A stretch of 29,522 nt of DNA. Source: Prasinococcaceae sp. CCMP 1430 (taxonomy: Eukaryota > Prasinodermophyta > Palmophyllophyceae > Prasinococcales > Prasinococcaceae). The notes under the pieces are model-generated. The model was not told the DNA's origin. It searched no databases and worked only from the letters and a program-made list of their open reading frames with translations. The stretch is from the NCBI GenBank assembly GCA_013416795.1, contig RQSC01000602.1:17370-46891 (forward strand), in the 5' to 3' direction. The stretch's first letter is position 1; every line of letters starts with the position of its first letter. Below are positions 1 through 9,200 of this stretch, piece by piece. Position numbers and translations under genes: made by a program.

Positions 1-173
1 GCGGCGGCAGGGGGGGTCCGCGGGCGGGCCGGCGCGCGCGCCCGCGCGCGCGCATGTGTTGGGATCGCGGCCGCGCGCGCGCAAGCGCTCGAGGCAGCGA
101 TGCTGACCGGCGCCGTCGTGCACCCACACCCACGCACACACACATCCCACCCCACCGCCACGCGCGCACACAG

Positions 174-1315
174 GATGACGACAACTTCGGGCTGGTAGAC
201 CCCGAGGCCGAGCGCAAGAAGGCCGAGGAGGAGGCGGCAGCCAAGGCGGCCGCCGAGGCAGCCGCCAAGGCCGAGGAGGAGGGCGAGGATGAGACGCCCG
301 AGGTGAACGCGGAGCTCGCCGCGATCGAAGATATGCTCGAGGACGAGCCCGAGGACGCCGAGGCGGCGGCAGCTGCGGAGGCCGCCGCCGAGGCGGAGGC
401 CAAGGAGGAGGCGGAGCGACTCAGGCGGGAGGCTGAGGAAAAGGCCGCGAAGGCTGCGGCGGAGAAGGTGCGAGAGGGGCGCGGATGGGCGTGCTGCTCC
501 ACGGATGTGTCTCGTGTGTGCGCGCGGGCGCGCGCGGGCGTGTCTGTTGGTCGCTGCGCTCCGCAATGTCCTCGGAGACGAAGAAAATTGAGAGACCTGA
601 GATGAGTGGGCGATACACCCACGATGCTTCCAACATCAATGCGGTTATGAGCCCGAGAGGACAGCGGCGCGTGTGATTCGTGCGTGCGGGTCGGTGGGTG
701 GATGGAGAGGTGGTCGGCGGCGGTGTGTGCACATGTTTCAAGGGGGCGCGCGTGTGCGATCGCCTCCCGTGCGCACGGGCGCCGCTGCTTGCGGGCGGGC
801 GGCTGACGCGGGCGCCGCCCTCCCGCTCCGTGCGTGTCTGTGTGCGTGTGTGCCAGGCGGCCGCCGCGGAGGCCGCTCGCACGCTGAGCAAGAAGGAGCT
901 CAAGGCGAAGGAGATGGCCGAGCTCGACTCGGTGTTCGCCGAAATGGGCATCAACGTGGCGGACAAGAAAGAGGGTCAGGGCGAGAGTAAGAACGCCAAG
1001 AAGAAGAAGAAGAAGAAGGCCGCTGCCGCAAGCAAGGCCAGCGAGGGCGTGGACGGCGGCGAGCAGCAGCAGGCGGAGGCGCCCGAGGCAGCCGAGGAGC
1101 CCGCGCCGGAGGAGCCCGCGGCGGCGCCCATCGATCCGGCGGAGGCCAAGCGGCGGCTGATGGAGGCGCGGGCGAAGGCCGCCAAGGGGAAGAAGGGCGG
1201 CGGTGGGGCGGCCAGCGCGGCGGCCAAGGAGGCGGCGGCGCGCAACGCGAAGGCGGCCGCGGCCAAGAAGAAGGACAAGAAGACCCACAACCAGGCCCCG
1301 CGGCCGCGTGAATAA
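174..1315 (+). CDS. Ala/Glu/Lys-rich coiled-coil-like protein, 5' partial, two exons visible
   Basis: I do not recognise the family. The first visible exon (174-467) follows an acceptor ending CACACAG and reads DDDNFGLVDPEAERKKAEEE, then Ala/Glu-rich heptad-like sequence. A GTGCGA donor at 468 and a CCAG acceptor ending at 856 bound a 389-nt intron rich in alternating GT/GC. The second exon (857-1315) continues in phase with LSKKELKAKEMAELDSVFAE, a run of seven lysines, an Ala/Glu/Pro stretch and a basic end (KKKDKKTHNQAPRPRE) before TAA. About 250 residues are visible; the N-terminus lies left of the window or in undetected exons. The composition suggests a soluble, highly charged helical protein with possible nuclear or RNA/ribosome association through its basic tails; that is inference only. 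The LSKKELKAKEMAELDSVFAE block is the best handle for a homology search. The gene is convergent with the TTLL gene downstream. Confidence 0.65.
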
Positions 1316-1679
1316 GGCGCGACTGAGGCGGGAGAGTGCGGCGATTGGATTCGCACTCGCGCGCACGCATGCGCGCAAGCACGCACGGACGCATGCTCGC
1401 GGGCACACACACACATACACACCACAGCAACGCACGCTGCGACGAAACCAGGTGTGTGGGCGGGGGGGAAAGAGGACCGGGCGTCGAGTGTGCCCGCGTT
1501 GTAATGGATTGTCGGCGCGCCGCGCGCACACGCGTGGCGTCGCGCGGCCATTTTTCCTCCGTGCGGACTTACTTGCCTCCATGCGCGAGCCTGCATGCAT
1601 GCGCGGCGCGCATGCACTGCGTATGGACCGTACCAGCTTCGTCCCATATTGCATCGACACGCGGCCGTCCGCTCGCCTT
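1316..1679. other. Convergent intergenic region, 364 nt
   Basis: This stretch separates the stop of the Ala/Glu/Lys-rich gene from the stop of the TTLL gene on the other strand, so it should hold both 3' ends. Its left part (about 1355-1430) is alternating purine-pyrimidine sequence with ACGCATGCGC-type and CACACACA runs. I see no convincing gene and no clear polyadenylation signal. Confidence 0.6.
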
Positions 1680-4600
1680 TCAAGGCAGCAGCTGTTGCGC
1701 GCCGCTCACGCCCAAGCCCTCGCACATGAAGCCGAAGCGCCTCGCAGAGCCGCCATCGTGCGCGTGCTGGTGAGGATGCGCGTGCGCGTGGGCACGCGCG
1801 TGTCTGACCACCGATGCCGCGACGGGCTCGACCGCCAGCCACGAGGGCGGCGGCGTGCCCGCGACCGGCGCACTTCTTGCACGCGTCGCAATCTGTGGGT
1901 CCTGCGGCACGAGTAGCGCACTGCGCCCGAAGTCGCCGCCACCAAGCGGCCATTGTGCCCCGGACGCCGCTGCGAGCCTCTCTGAGGCCGTCGCATGCAG
2001 CGCACTTCGACGTGAATTCATGACGCCGTGGCTGAGCGCCTCCGTGTATCCTATAGGGTCGAGCGCTGCCAGCGTCGTCCTGGCGCCACCGCCGACGCTA
2101 CCCGCACCGACGCTCTTCACGCGCCCGCCCGCTTGTACCAACGCGCGCCGGCTGCGCGGCGCCACGGCGCTCCTGAGCGCGCTGCCCACGCCATGCACAG
2201 AGCTTCCCCCGTGCGAGCGCCGGGCGGGCGAGAACGATGACATCATGGACGAGCGTATGTGCGGGCCTCCTGCGCGCGCGTCGGCACCCGCACCCACGCC
2301 CGCATGCGCCATCGCACGCGCCTCGCCGAGGTGGCGATTGAGGCGTGTGTCTAGCGCGCGCGGTGCCGCCAAGGCGCCCGCGCTCGCGTTCGCGCGACCG
2401 GCCGCGTCGACGCGAGCGCCCGCTGTCGAGCTCACGTACGTAGCCGTTGCCGCCACCACCTCGGCCATGCCACGCCGCACAGCCACCATAGCGGCTGCCA
2501 GCCGTCGCGAGTTGCCGTTGCCGCCGCCGCCCACGCTTGACGCCGACGACGAGCGCGAAATGGTAGTAGTGGCGCATGGTTGGCGCCCAACGCCGACGCG
2601 CGGGAGCGCCGATGCCGACGCCAGCCGCGGGGCGCCCGATGCTTGCGGGGATGCGCTCGGCGCGCCCTTCGCCTCGGCGGCCGAGGGAGCTTCCTCGCCC
2701 GTGTAACTACCACTGTCGCTGCCCCTGCTTCCGTTCCTACTATCCTTGCCGCGCCCTTGCACGGCGTCGGCGCGCTCACGCTTGGCGGTGGCCACTGTGC
2801 GCGAGCGTGGCCCCGTGGGAGCGTCCTCGCCCGTGTAACTACCACTGTCGCTGCCCCTGCTTCCGCTCCTATTACCCGTGCCGCGCCCGTGCACGGCATC
2901 GGCGCGCTCACGCTTGGCGGGGTCCACTGCGCGCGAGCGTGGGACCGTGGGCGGCGGTGGCCCGCCGCGCTCCGCCACCCGCCGCATGGACGCCGATTTG
3001 CGGTCAAGCGCGGCCTGTGTGCGCCCGATGCATGAGTGTCGATCGAAGACACCCTTGGAGACCTCTAGTAGCCGCGCGTAGCGCTCGGCGAGCGAGGTTG
3101 CCAGCTGGTCGTCGCTGTTCTCGTTTGCGCCCAGCACTGGGTAGATGCGCTGGAAGCCACCGCAGTTCGCATCCTCGTAGGCCACGCGCGCCTCGAGGTC
3201 GCGCGTGTCGCGCGCGCGACCTCGCCTGTCGCCAGAGCCCGCGGGGGCGGCCGCCGCCGCGTTATCGCCAATGCCCTTCGCCGCGCCCTTGGCGGCGCCC
3301 TTCGTCGCTCTGCTCGCCGCGCTGCTCGCCGCACTACCGGTGCGCGATTGCGCGGCCGCCTCGCCTTTGCCTTCCGCCTTTCTACCTCCCTTCCCGCCGC
3401 CGCTCCTGCCATCTTTCCCTCCACCGTCCGTTGCGCGCCGCTTGGGGGTGTACAACCGCCGGCGCATGTCGCTGCGCTCCGCGGCGCGCGCCTTGTTCAC
3501 CGCGGCGCGGTCGACCTTGGCGAGTGCCAGCGTGTCCTCAATGAGCGCCGTCTTGATCTGCAGGTCGAGCGCGGTGTCCGTTTGGAAGGACGGCGAGTGG
3601 TTGACCTCGATGAGCCACGGGCGCAGCTTCCAGTCGAGCATGACGTCGAGCCCAAGCAGCTCAAAGCACTTGAAGCCGTCGTCGTCCTCGTGTTGGGCCG
3701 TGCACTGGCGGTAGTTGTGCGCGAGGAGCGGCTGCGCGCTGATGAGCGTCTTGATGACCAGGTCCTTGATCTTCGCCCACAGCGCGTCCACATCTTGCCC
3801 CTCACTCGCCAGGTAGTCGACGAAGGTCGAGAGTGCCCACTTGGAGTCCGCATCGTCCTTTCCCTCCACGCCGCCCTCGTTGAATTTGAAGTTTTCGTTG
3901 TGCTTGTTGACTGCATAATTGGTGAGGTGCATGCACACCTGGTCGAGGTTGGAGCTCTTGGGCGCCGCGTAGGCCTCCGTGCAGAAGCGCACCAGCCCCT
4001 CATCGTACAGGAAAATGCGCAGCGGGTCCACCGACAGCACGAGCACGTACAGCCGCAGGTCAAACTTGTGGCCGTTCACGAGGAACGGCTTGTGCAGGTA
4101 GCGCTGCGCCACCAGGTTGCTGCACGAGTGCGCAGCATACGAACGCATGGCGGCCTCGACCGCGGCCGCGCTCTGGACCAGCGTGATGCCCTTGCCCTGG
4201 CAGCCTGCGTCGGGCTTCAGGATGAACGTCTTCCGCTTGCCGCGCTCGAACTGCGCCAGCAGCTCGTCCATCTCTGCGGGCAGCTGGAACGACCGCGGCG
4301 AGAAGCCGTACTCGTCGGGCGCGAGCTTCTGCATGCGCCCCAGGTTCTTCGCCAGCGACTTCTTTCGGCAGATTTCCAGCATTCCCGCGAAGTGGTTGAT
4401 CCTCTGCACGCGCCGCAGGCGCATCACGCGCTCCATAGACACCGACGTGTCCGTCCAGTACACGTGCCACTCGTCGTCGTCGCCGCCGACCTCCCTCCAC
4501 CCCAGCCGACGCTGCACGGAGCGCAGCAGGGCATACTTGCAGTTGCCCAGGTGGATGGCGATCACCGTGCGGCGCTTCTTCTTCTTGCGCCTGACGACGC

Positions 4601-4712
4601 GCTTGCCGTCGGCTCCCGCAACGGAGGCCCCCGCAGCAGGGTCGCCCGAGGGTGGCCCCGACTGCGCGCCGGCGCCACCCGCCGAAGGCGGCGGCGAGCC
4701 CGGCGCCGCCAT
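1680..4712 (-). CDS. Tubulin tyrosine ligase-like (TTLL) protein, probable tubulin polyglutamylase
   Basis: The 1010-residue frame holds a TTL domain at about residues 50-400. Visible landmarks are the ATP-grasp loop ILKPDAGCQGKGI (164-176), QRYLHKPFLVNGHKFDLRLY (203-222), HLTNYAVNK (262-270) and the metal/ATP-binding end LLGLDVMLDW...WLIEVNHSPSF (352-376). This arrangement is typical of TTLL4/6/7/13-type enzymes, which ligate glutamate chains onto tubulin tails of axonemal and other microtubules. A later GGFQRIYPVLGANENS segment resembles the post-catalytic FRRIYP motif of glutamylases. The basic segment RRKKKKRR lies at 41-48. The C-terminal 600 residues are low-complexity Ala/Arg/Ser/Gly and contain a 44-residue tandem duplication. 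The start ATG at 4712 is the first in frame after a TAG about 57 nt upstream. An upstream histidine-kinase segment may be spliced in frame to it, so the true N-terminus is uncertain. The glutamate-chain type cannot be told from sequence. Confidence 0.9.
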   Translation of the reverse strand: MAAPGSPPPSAGGAGAQSGPPSGDPAAGASVAGADGKRVVRRKKKKRRTVIAIHLGNCKYALLRSVQRRLGWREVGGDDDEWHVYWTDTSVSMERVMRLRRVQRINHFAGMLEICRKKSLAKNLGRMQKLAPDEYGFSPRSFQLPAEMDELLAQFERGKRKTFILKPDAGCQGKGITLVQSAAAVEAAMRSYAAHSCSNLVAQRYLHKPFLVNGHKFDLRLYVLVLSVDPLRIFLYDEGLVRFCTEAYAAPKSSNLDQVCMHLTNYAVNKHNENFKFNEGGVEGKDDADSKWALSTFVDYLASEGQDVDALWAKIKDLVIKTLISAQPLLAHNYRQCTAQHEDDDGFKCFELLGLDVMLDWKLRPWLIEVNHSPSFQTDTALDLQIKTALIEDTLALAKVDRAAVNKARAAERSDMRRRLYTPKRRATDGGGKDGRSGGGKGGRKAEGKGEAAAQSRTGSAASSAASRATKGAAKGAAKGIGDNAAAAAPAGSGDRRGRARDTRDLEARVAYEDANCGGFQRIYPVLGANENSDDQLATSLAERYARLLEVSKGVFDRHSCIGRTQAALDRKSASMRRVAERGGPPPPTVPRSRAVDPAKRERADAVHGRGTGNRSGSRGSDSGSYTGEDAPTGPRSRTVATAKRERADAVQGRGKDSRNGSRGSDSGSYTGEEAPSAAEAKGAPSASPQASGAPRLASASALPRVGVGRQPCATTTISRSSSASSVGGGGNGNSRRLAAAMVAVRRGMAEVVAATATYVSSTAGARVDAAGRANASAGALAAPRALDTRLNRHLGEARAMAHAGVGAGADARAGGPHIRSSMMSSFSPARRSHGGSSVHGVGSALRSAVAPRSRRALVQAGGRVKSVGAGSVGGGARTTLAALDPIGYTEALSHGVMNSRRSALHATASERLAAASGAQWPLGGGDFGRSALLVPQDPQIATRARSAPVAGTPPPSWLAVEPVAASVVRHARAHAHAHPHQHAHDGGSARRFGFMCEGLGVSGAQQLLP
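2693..2956 (-). repeat. 132-bp direct tandem duplication inside the TTLL gene
   Basis: Two adjacent copies with a 132-bp period (2693-2824 and 2825-2956) encode the related 44-residue blocks around PRSRAVDPAKRERADAV and PRSRTVATAKRERADAV, each ending in SGSRGSDSGSYTGE or a close variant. The copies differ at scattered positions but keep the frame, so this is a recent, slightly diverged duplication in the disordered tail. Confidence 0.85.
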
Positions 4713-4824
4713 CTTCGCCGTCGTCGCCGTCAGCAGCTCCGCCTGCGGGATGGATGGGGGCGGGGGCTACCATGTCCTCGCCGACAGCGGCGGTGGGCAT
4801 GGTTGGCATCGCGCAGGCGGGCAC

Positions 4825-5448
4825 GCGCAGGTGAATGCTGAACGTAGAGCCCTCGCCCACTTTCGACTCCAGCTCGAGCTTGCCGCCGTGCAAATCCACG
4901 ATGATGCGGCAGAGGTAGAGCCCGAGGCCGCTCGAGTGTTTTGCATTGCGGCGCAGACCCGCGCGCGTCTGCGAGTACGGCTGGAAGAGCCGCGAGGAGT
5001 CGTCGTTTGATATGCCGCAGCCGGTGTCGGCCACGCTCAGGTCGACCTCGACCATGCACGTCGGCTGCATCGCGTCGTCGGCGCCCCGCTCGCCTGTCCC
5101 CCCGCCGCCCGCGGCGGGGGCGTCCCCTTCGACGATCCTGGCCGCGTACGTGACCGTGACGGAGCCGCCTTCGGGCGTGAACTTGGCTGCGTTGGACAGC
5201 AGGTTGTTGATGACCTGCCCTATTCTGAAGGGGTCGAGCACCAGGGCGTGGGTGTTCAGGAACGCCCGCGTGTTCTCCGAGGCGACCAAGCTGAGCTTCA
5301 CGCCCGCCGCCGAGAACACGCCTTTCTGCGTGGACACCTCGCGCTCGATCAGGGCGCCGCAGTGCGCCGCCTCGCTGCAGAGGACAAGCATCTGCTCCTC
5401 GTGCTTCATGACGTCGAGCACGTCGTCCAAGACGCGCTGCACGACGGT
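4825..5448 (-). CDS. Histidine kinase ATPase (HATPase_c) fragment, N-terminus missing
   Basis: About 208 residues show all ATP-binding boxes of a GHKL histidine kinase: N box INNLLSNAAKFTPEGG, G1 box VADTGCGI, F-box-like RLFQPYSQ and G2 box HSSGLGLYLCRIIVDLHGGK, ending GEGSTFSIHLR. This module phosphorylates a histidine in hybrid two-component sensors. The phospho-accepting HisKA H box, expected about 50-100 residues further upstream, is absent: the reading frame meets an unknown base at 5449, and sequence beyond it looks like an intron of the opposite-strand acyl-CoA-binding gene. Its own frame has no stop until about 4060, deep inside the TTLL gene. It therefore either splices onward (82-nt candidate intron 4743-4824, leading in frame into TTLL) or is broken by a sequencing or assembly error. 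No receiver domain is seen. Signal and partner are unknown. Confidence 0.8.
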
Positions 5449-5449
5449 N
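5449..5449. other. Single ambiguous base, possible assembly join
   Basis: One N sits exactly where the minus-strand histidine-kinase frame loses recognisable sequence and where a plus-strand intron-like segment begins (GTGCGAGG at 5450, acceptor CCCGCAG ending at 5608, just ahead of the acyl-CoA-binding protein ATG). The coincidence suggests a contig join rather than a simple unread base. Confidence 0.5.
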
Positions 5450-5616
5450 GTGCGAGGGCGCGCGCGTGGGCGCGTGGGCGCGGTGCTGACGCGATCGCCC
5501 GCCGATGCGCGCAACGCGACCTCTCCGCGCCTGTGTGTGCGCGCGCGTGCGTGCGTGCGTGCGGCGCGCGCGCGTGCGCGCGCGTGGGTGTTGCTGCGCG
5601 TCCCGCAGCAGCGACC

Positions 5617-6056
5617 ATGGGCCTCAAGGAGGACTTCGACAAGGCGGCCGAGGAGGCCAAGGCGCTGCCCGCGTCGACCTCGCAGGAGGATCAGCTCATC
5701 CTCTACGGCCTCTTCAAGCAGGTGGGCGCGCGCGCGGCCGTGCGATTGATCGCGCGCGGCAACGTGTGCGTGTCCGCGCGCGTGCGTGCTATCGTGCGTG
5801 GGCGCGGCGTGGGCGCCGGGCTCACGCGAGCTCTCTCCACCCCCCCCCCCCTCCCCCACTCCACCCCTCCCTTTCTCCCTCCGTCGCGCGCGCGCGCCCT
5901 CAGGCCAACATCGGCGACAACACCGCGCCCAAGCCCGGCATGCTCGACTTCAAGGGCAAGGCCAAGTGGGAGGCCTACAGCAAGAACAAGGGCATGTCCA
6001 AGGACGAGGCCATGGAGAACTACATCGCCAAGGTCGCCGAGCTGCAGGAGGCGTAG
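5617..6056 (+). CDS. ACBP: Acyl-CoA-binding protein (ACBP), two exons
   Basis: Exon 1 (5617-5721) and exon 2 (5904-6056) join in phase across a 182-nt GT-AG intron to give 85 residues, the normal length of a free-standing ACBP. The product binds medium- to long-chain acyl-CoA esters and buffers and ferries them in the cytosol for lipid synthesis and oxidation. The signature YGLFKQANIGDN spans the splice junction, followed by [15 protein letters not shown] and [13 protein letters not shown]. The conserved Tyr of the YGLFKQ helix and the Lys and Trp of KAKWEAY, which contact the CoA head group and pack the four-helix fold, are present. There is no targeting peptide. The ATG in GCGACCATGG is a good eukaryotic start. 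A further intron may lie in the 5' leader (5450-5608, GTGCGA...CGCAG). The gene is convergent with the CHD-like gene, 150 nt apart. Confidence 0.95.
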
Positions 6057-6206
6057 GGAGCTGCCCCGCCGCGTAACGAAGCGCTCCTTGCGCTCATGGG
6101 GCACAGCGCGCAGTGGCACGCCGCTGGCGACGGCGGTGGGCGGTGCTACACAGCTACAGTGTGTTTTCTTGAAGAGGCGGCAACAGCCCACGCGCAGTCC
6201 GCTTGC

Positions 6207-9200
6207 CTACCTCTTGCCGAAGAACGAGGCGATGCCCAGCTGCTTGGTGGACTTGGCCCTCTTCGCCGGGGGGGCGGCGCGGTCGCCCGGGGCCGGGCGA
6301 GACCTCGGCTGCGCGTGCTGCGCGTTGGGCGTGGGCGCCACCACGGGCGCCGGGCGCGCCTGCTGCTCGGCGGTGGCGGGCTCCTCCAAGGCGGGCCCGG
6401 CGGCGGGCGCCGAGGGCGTGGTGGCCCCCTGGTCTGATGCGGCAGCCGCGCTCGCGCCGTGCGCCTGCCGCAGCTTGCTGATCGCGGCCTCCCACGGGCG
6501 CTTGCTCTTGCCCTTGCCCTTGCCCTTGCTCGCACCGCTGCTCGTGGTGCGCTTGCGTTTGGGTTTGGGCGAGGCATTGAACGCGCCTATGTCCATCAGC
6601 GGCACGGGCGAATCTGTCCCGGCCGGGGCGAGGCCGTCGGCTGCGCGGTCGGGGGTGGGGACGGCCCTGGGCGCCGAAGTGCCGTCGGATGGGGCGCTGC
6701 GGTCACGATTTCGCGCGCGTGTGTGTGCACAGGTGTCAGCGCACGCGCGTGATGTGCACAGCTGCCGCACAGCGCGTGCGCTCGTCTGCGCGTACGTTTT
6801 TGGCTTGGTGCCTGGAGCAGGCCCGCCGGTCGGCTTGCGCGCGCGCACGCGCGGCTTCTTCTCCGCGGGAGGCTTCGGCGGCGGCTTGGGCTTGGGTGCG
6901 TGGGGGTCCGCGCCGAGGACGTAGGCGTCCATGAGCCTGCGCAGGCGTGCTGAGATTTTGTGGTTCGCCGGCCATGCCTTCAGCTCCACCTTTGGCTCGG
7001 CCGCGCCCTCCTCGGCCTTGGGCTCGGCCGCGCCGCCCTCGGGCTGGCTCGTGCCAGCCGCGGCGGCCTCGGCCTCGGCTTTCTCCTTCAGCGCTAGTTC
7101 CCTGTTGGTAATGCAGAACTTCTTTGCCGCCGGCATGCGACAGTTCTTGCAGTGGCCGCATCGCGGGCGAAGCTTCGTGCCGGGGGCCGCCACTTGGCGC
7201 AGCGGTTGCGCGGCCGCCCCGCACAGCGACACGAATGGAAGGTCGCGGTCGTTGCGGGTGGCCTGAAGGTCGCGCTCCTGGCAGCCGTGCCTATGTGCAC
7301 CTTGCAGGAGCGCCACGTCATGCACCGCCTCCCACCACTCGGCCGGGGGTTCGCCCTTCTTGCCTCCCGGGGCGAGCGGCGGCGCCACCTCGCCTGCGCC
7401 AATGGCTGCATGCAAGCGCGCTGCCTTCTGCAAACCTGTGGCGAGCTGCTTGGCGCGCGAGGCGGCGCCCGGAAGGAACAGGTATGCACAACACTCACGT
7501 AGCACGCCACGTGTGGGCTCAGCTGCCAAATCTGCCCAATCGCTCCCTTGAGCAGCGGTACGAGCGTCAGCTGGAGCGCCTCCCAAGTCCTGTGGACTGC
7601 CTGCCGCATCCGCCCTGGGACTGGCGGCCTCAGCTGAAGCGCCCCCGTCCTCAGCAGAGGTGGAGCCTCCCGCCCCAGCAGCACCACCGCCTGCAACAGG
7701 AGTGTCGCCGACATCACTGGGAACGTCGTCGCCTGTGCCGGGGGCCGCACTGCTAGCGTTCCTGTCATCGCCGTTGCCACTGGGGGCATCGGCTGCGTCG
7801 CTGCCTCGTGCGCCGGCTGCAGTGGGCTTCGCAGGCGCACCCTGTTCCCTGCTTGCCGTGGGCGCTCCAGCTGGCTTTGGGCACGCAAATATGTCCATGG
7901 CACTCGCGTGTGCAATGGCACCCTCGAGCGCATTCACGACACTTTTCGCCTCATCTTCGTCCACCCATGGGGGCAGGCCAGCTCCCTTCACACACTCGGC
8001 GGCGCGGCCGGGTCCGAGACTGATCAGCCGCGCCTCCAAGGCTTTGACATTTGCTTTGGTCCACGCACGCGGCTTTGCGAGGCCCACAAGGTTCACGAAG
8101 TCATCCTCCGAGTCACCCAGCACATCCTCCATGGCGTCCCGGTCTGGGCTGCTGTTGTCCCCTCCCGCAGACTTGCGTCCGCTGCGCCCGCGTCCGCGGA
8201 CCGGTGAGAGCTGGATGCGCTGCACCCTCTTGCGCTCACGCTTGCCGTACACCAAGAGATGGTCGCCACGTTCGAGCGCGGCGCGCTCCTCATCTGCCTG
8301 CGCCACCGCCTGCGGCAGCAGCTGGTCCCAGAACGCACGACCAGAAGCGTCGGCGGCGTCCTCGGGCATAGCGAATGTCGCCACGCTGAACGAATTACCG
8401 CCGCCGGATTTCTCTCCTGCGTCGAGCGCCCTCTTTTGAGTGCGCTTCTCAAGCATCTGTTCGATGTCCTCCTCAGCAAACGCCGCAGCCTCCTGCTCGG
8501 CTTCCTCGCCGGCGTTGAGCACAGCATACGCGCCCTCTCGAAGCATGCGGTCCAGCGCCTCGGCGCTCTCCGGCCCCCCCTCGCCGGAGCCCACGGCGCC
8601 GCCGCCCAAGATGGCGTCGTCGAGCCCCTGCTTGCGGCTTGACACCTCGAAGAGGCGTTGCTCGTACGTACCCTTGGTGATTAATCGATAGATGGTGACG
8701 TCCTTGGTCTGGCCGATGCGATGGCAACGAGCCATCGCCTGCAGGTCGTTTTGCGGATTCCAGTCGGAGTCGTAGATGATGGCCGTGTCAGCAGCCGTTA
8801 GCGTAATGCCGAGCCCGCCCGCGCGCGTGGACAGCAGGAAGACGAACGGCTGGCCGGCCGCCTGTGCGCCACCCTCGGCCTGAAAGCGTGCCATTGCAGC
8901 GTCGCGGTCAGAGCGTCCCGTGTTGCCGTCGAGGCGCTCGAAAGGCATGCCACAGCGGTCCAGGTACTCGGCAATCAGGTCGAGCTGCATGGTAAACTGG
9001 CTGAAAATGAGCACCTTCGAGCCCTCGCGGCGCAGCTTGGGCAGCAGCTTGTTAAGGAAGAGCATCTTGCCGCTCGCGCTCACGAGTGGGTCGGACGCGC
9101 TCAGCTGGCCAGGTGCGGGGGCGTCCTCGGCGCCCGCGGCGGCGAGCGTCTGCGCGTGCGCCCTCTCGAGCTCCTCGCGCGCGCCTTCGATGGAAAATGG

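Noticed and set aside
4743-4770. A 28-nt mini-intron (GTAGCC...CCGCAG) as the join between kinase and TTLL
   Set aside because: It keeps the frame, but 28 nt is far shorter than the other introns here (97-389 nt). The 82-nt option using the same acceptor is more plausible.
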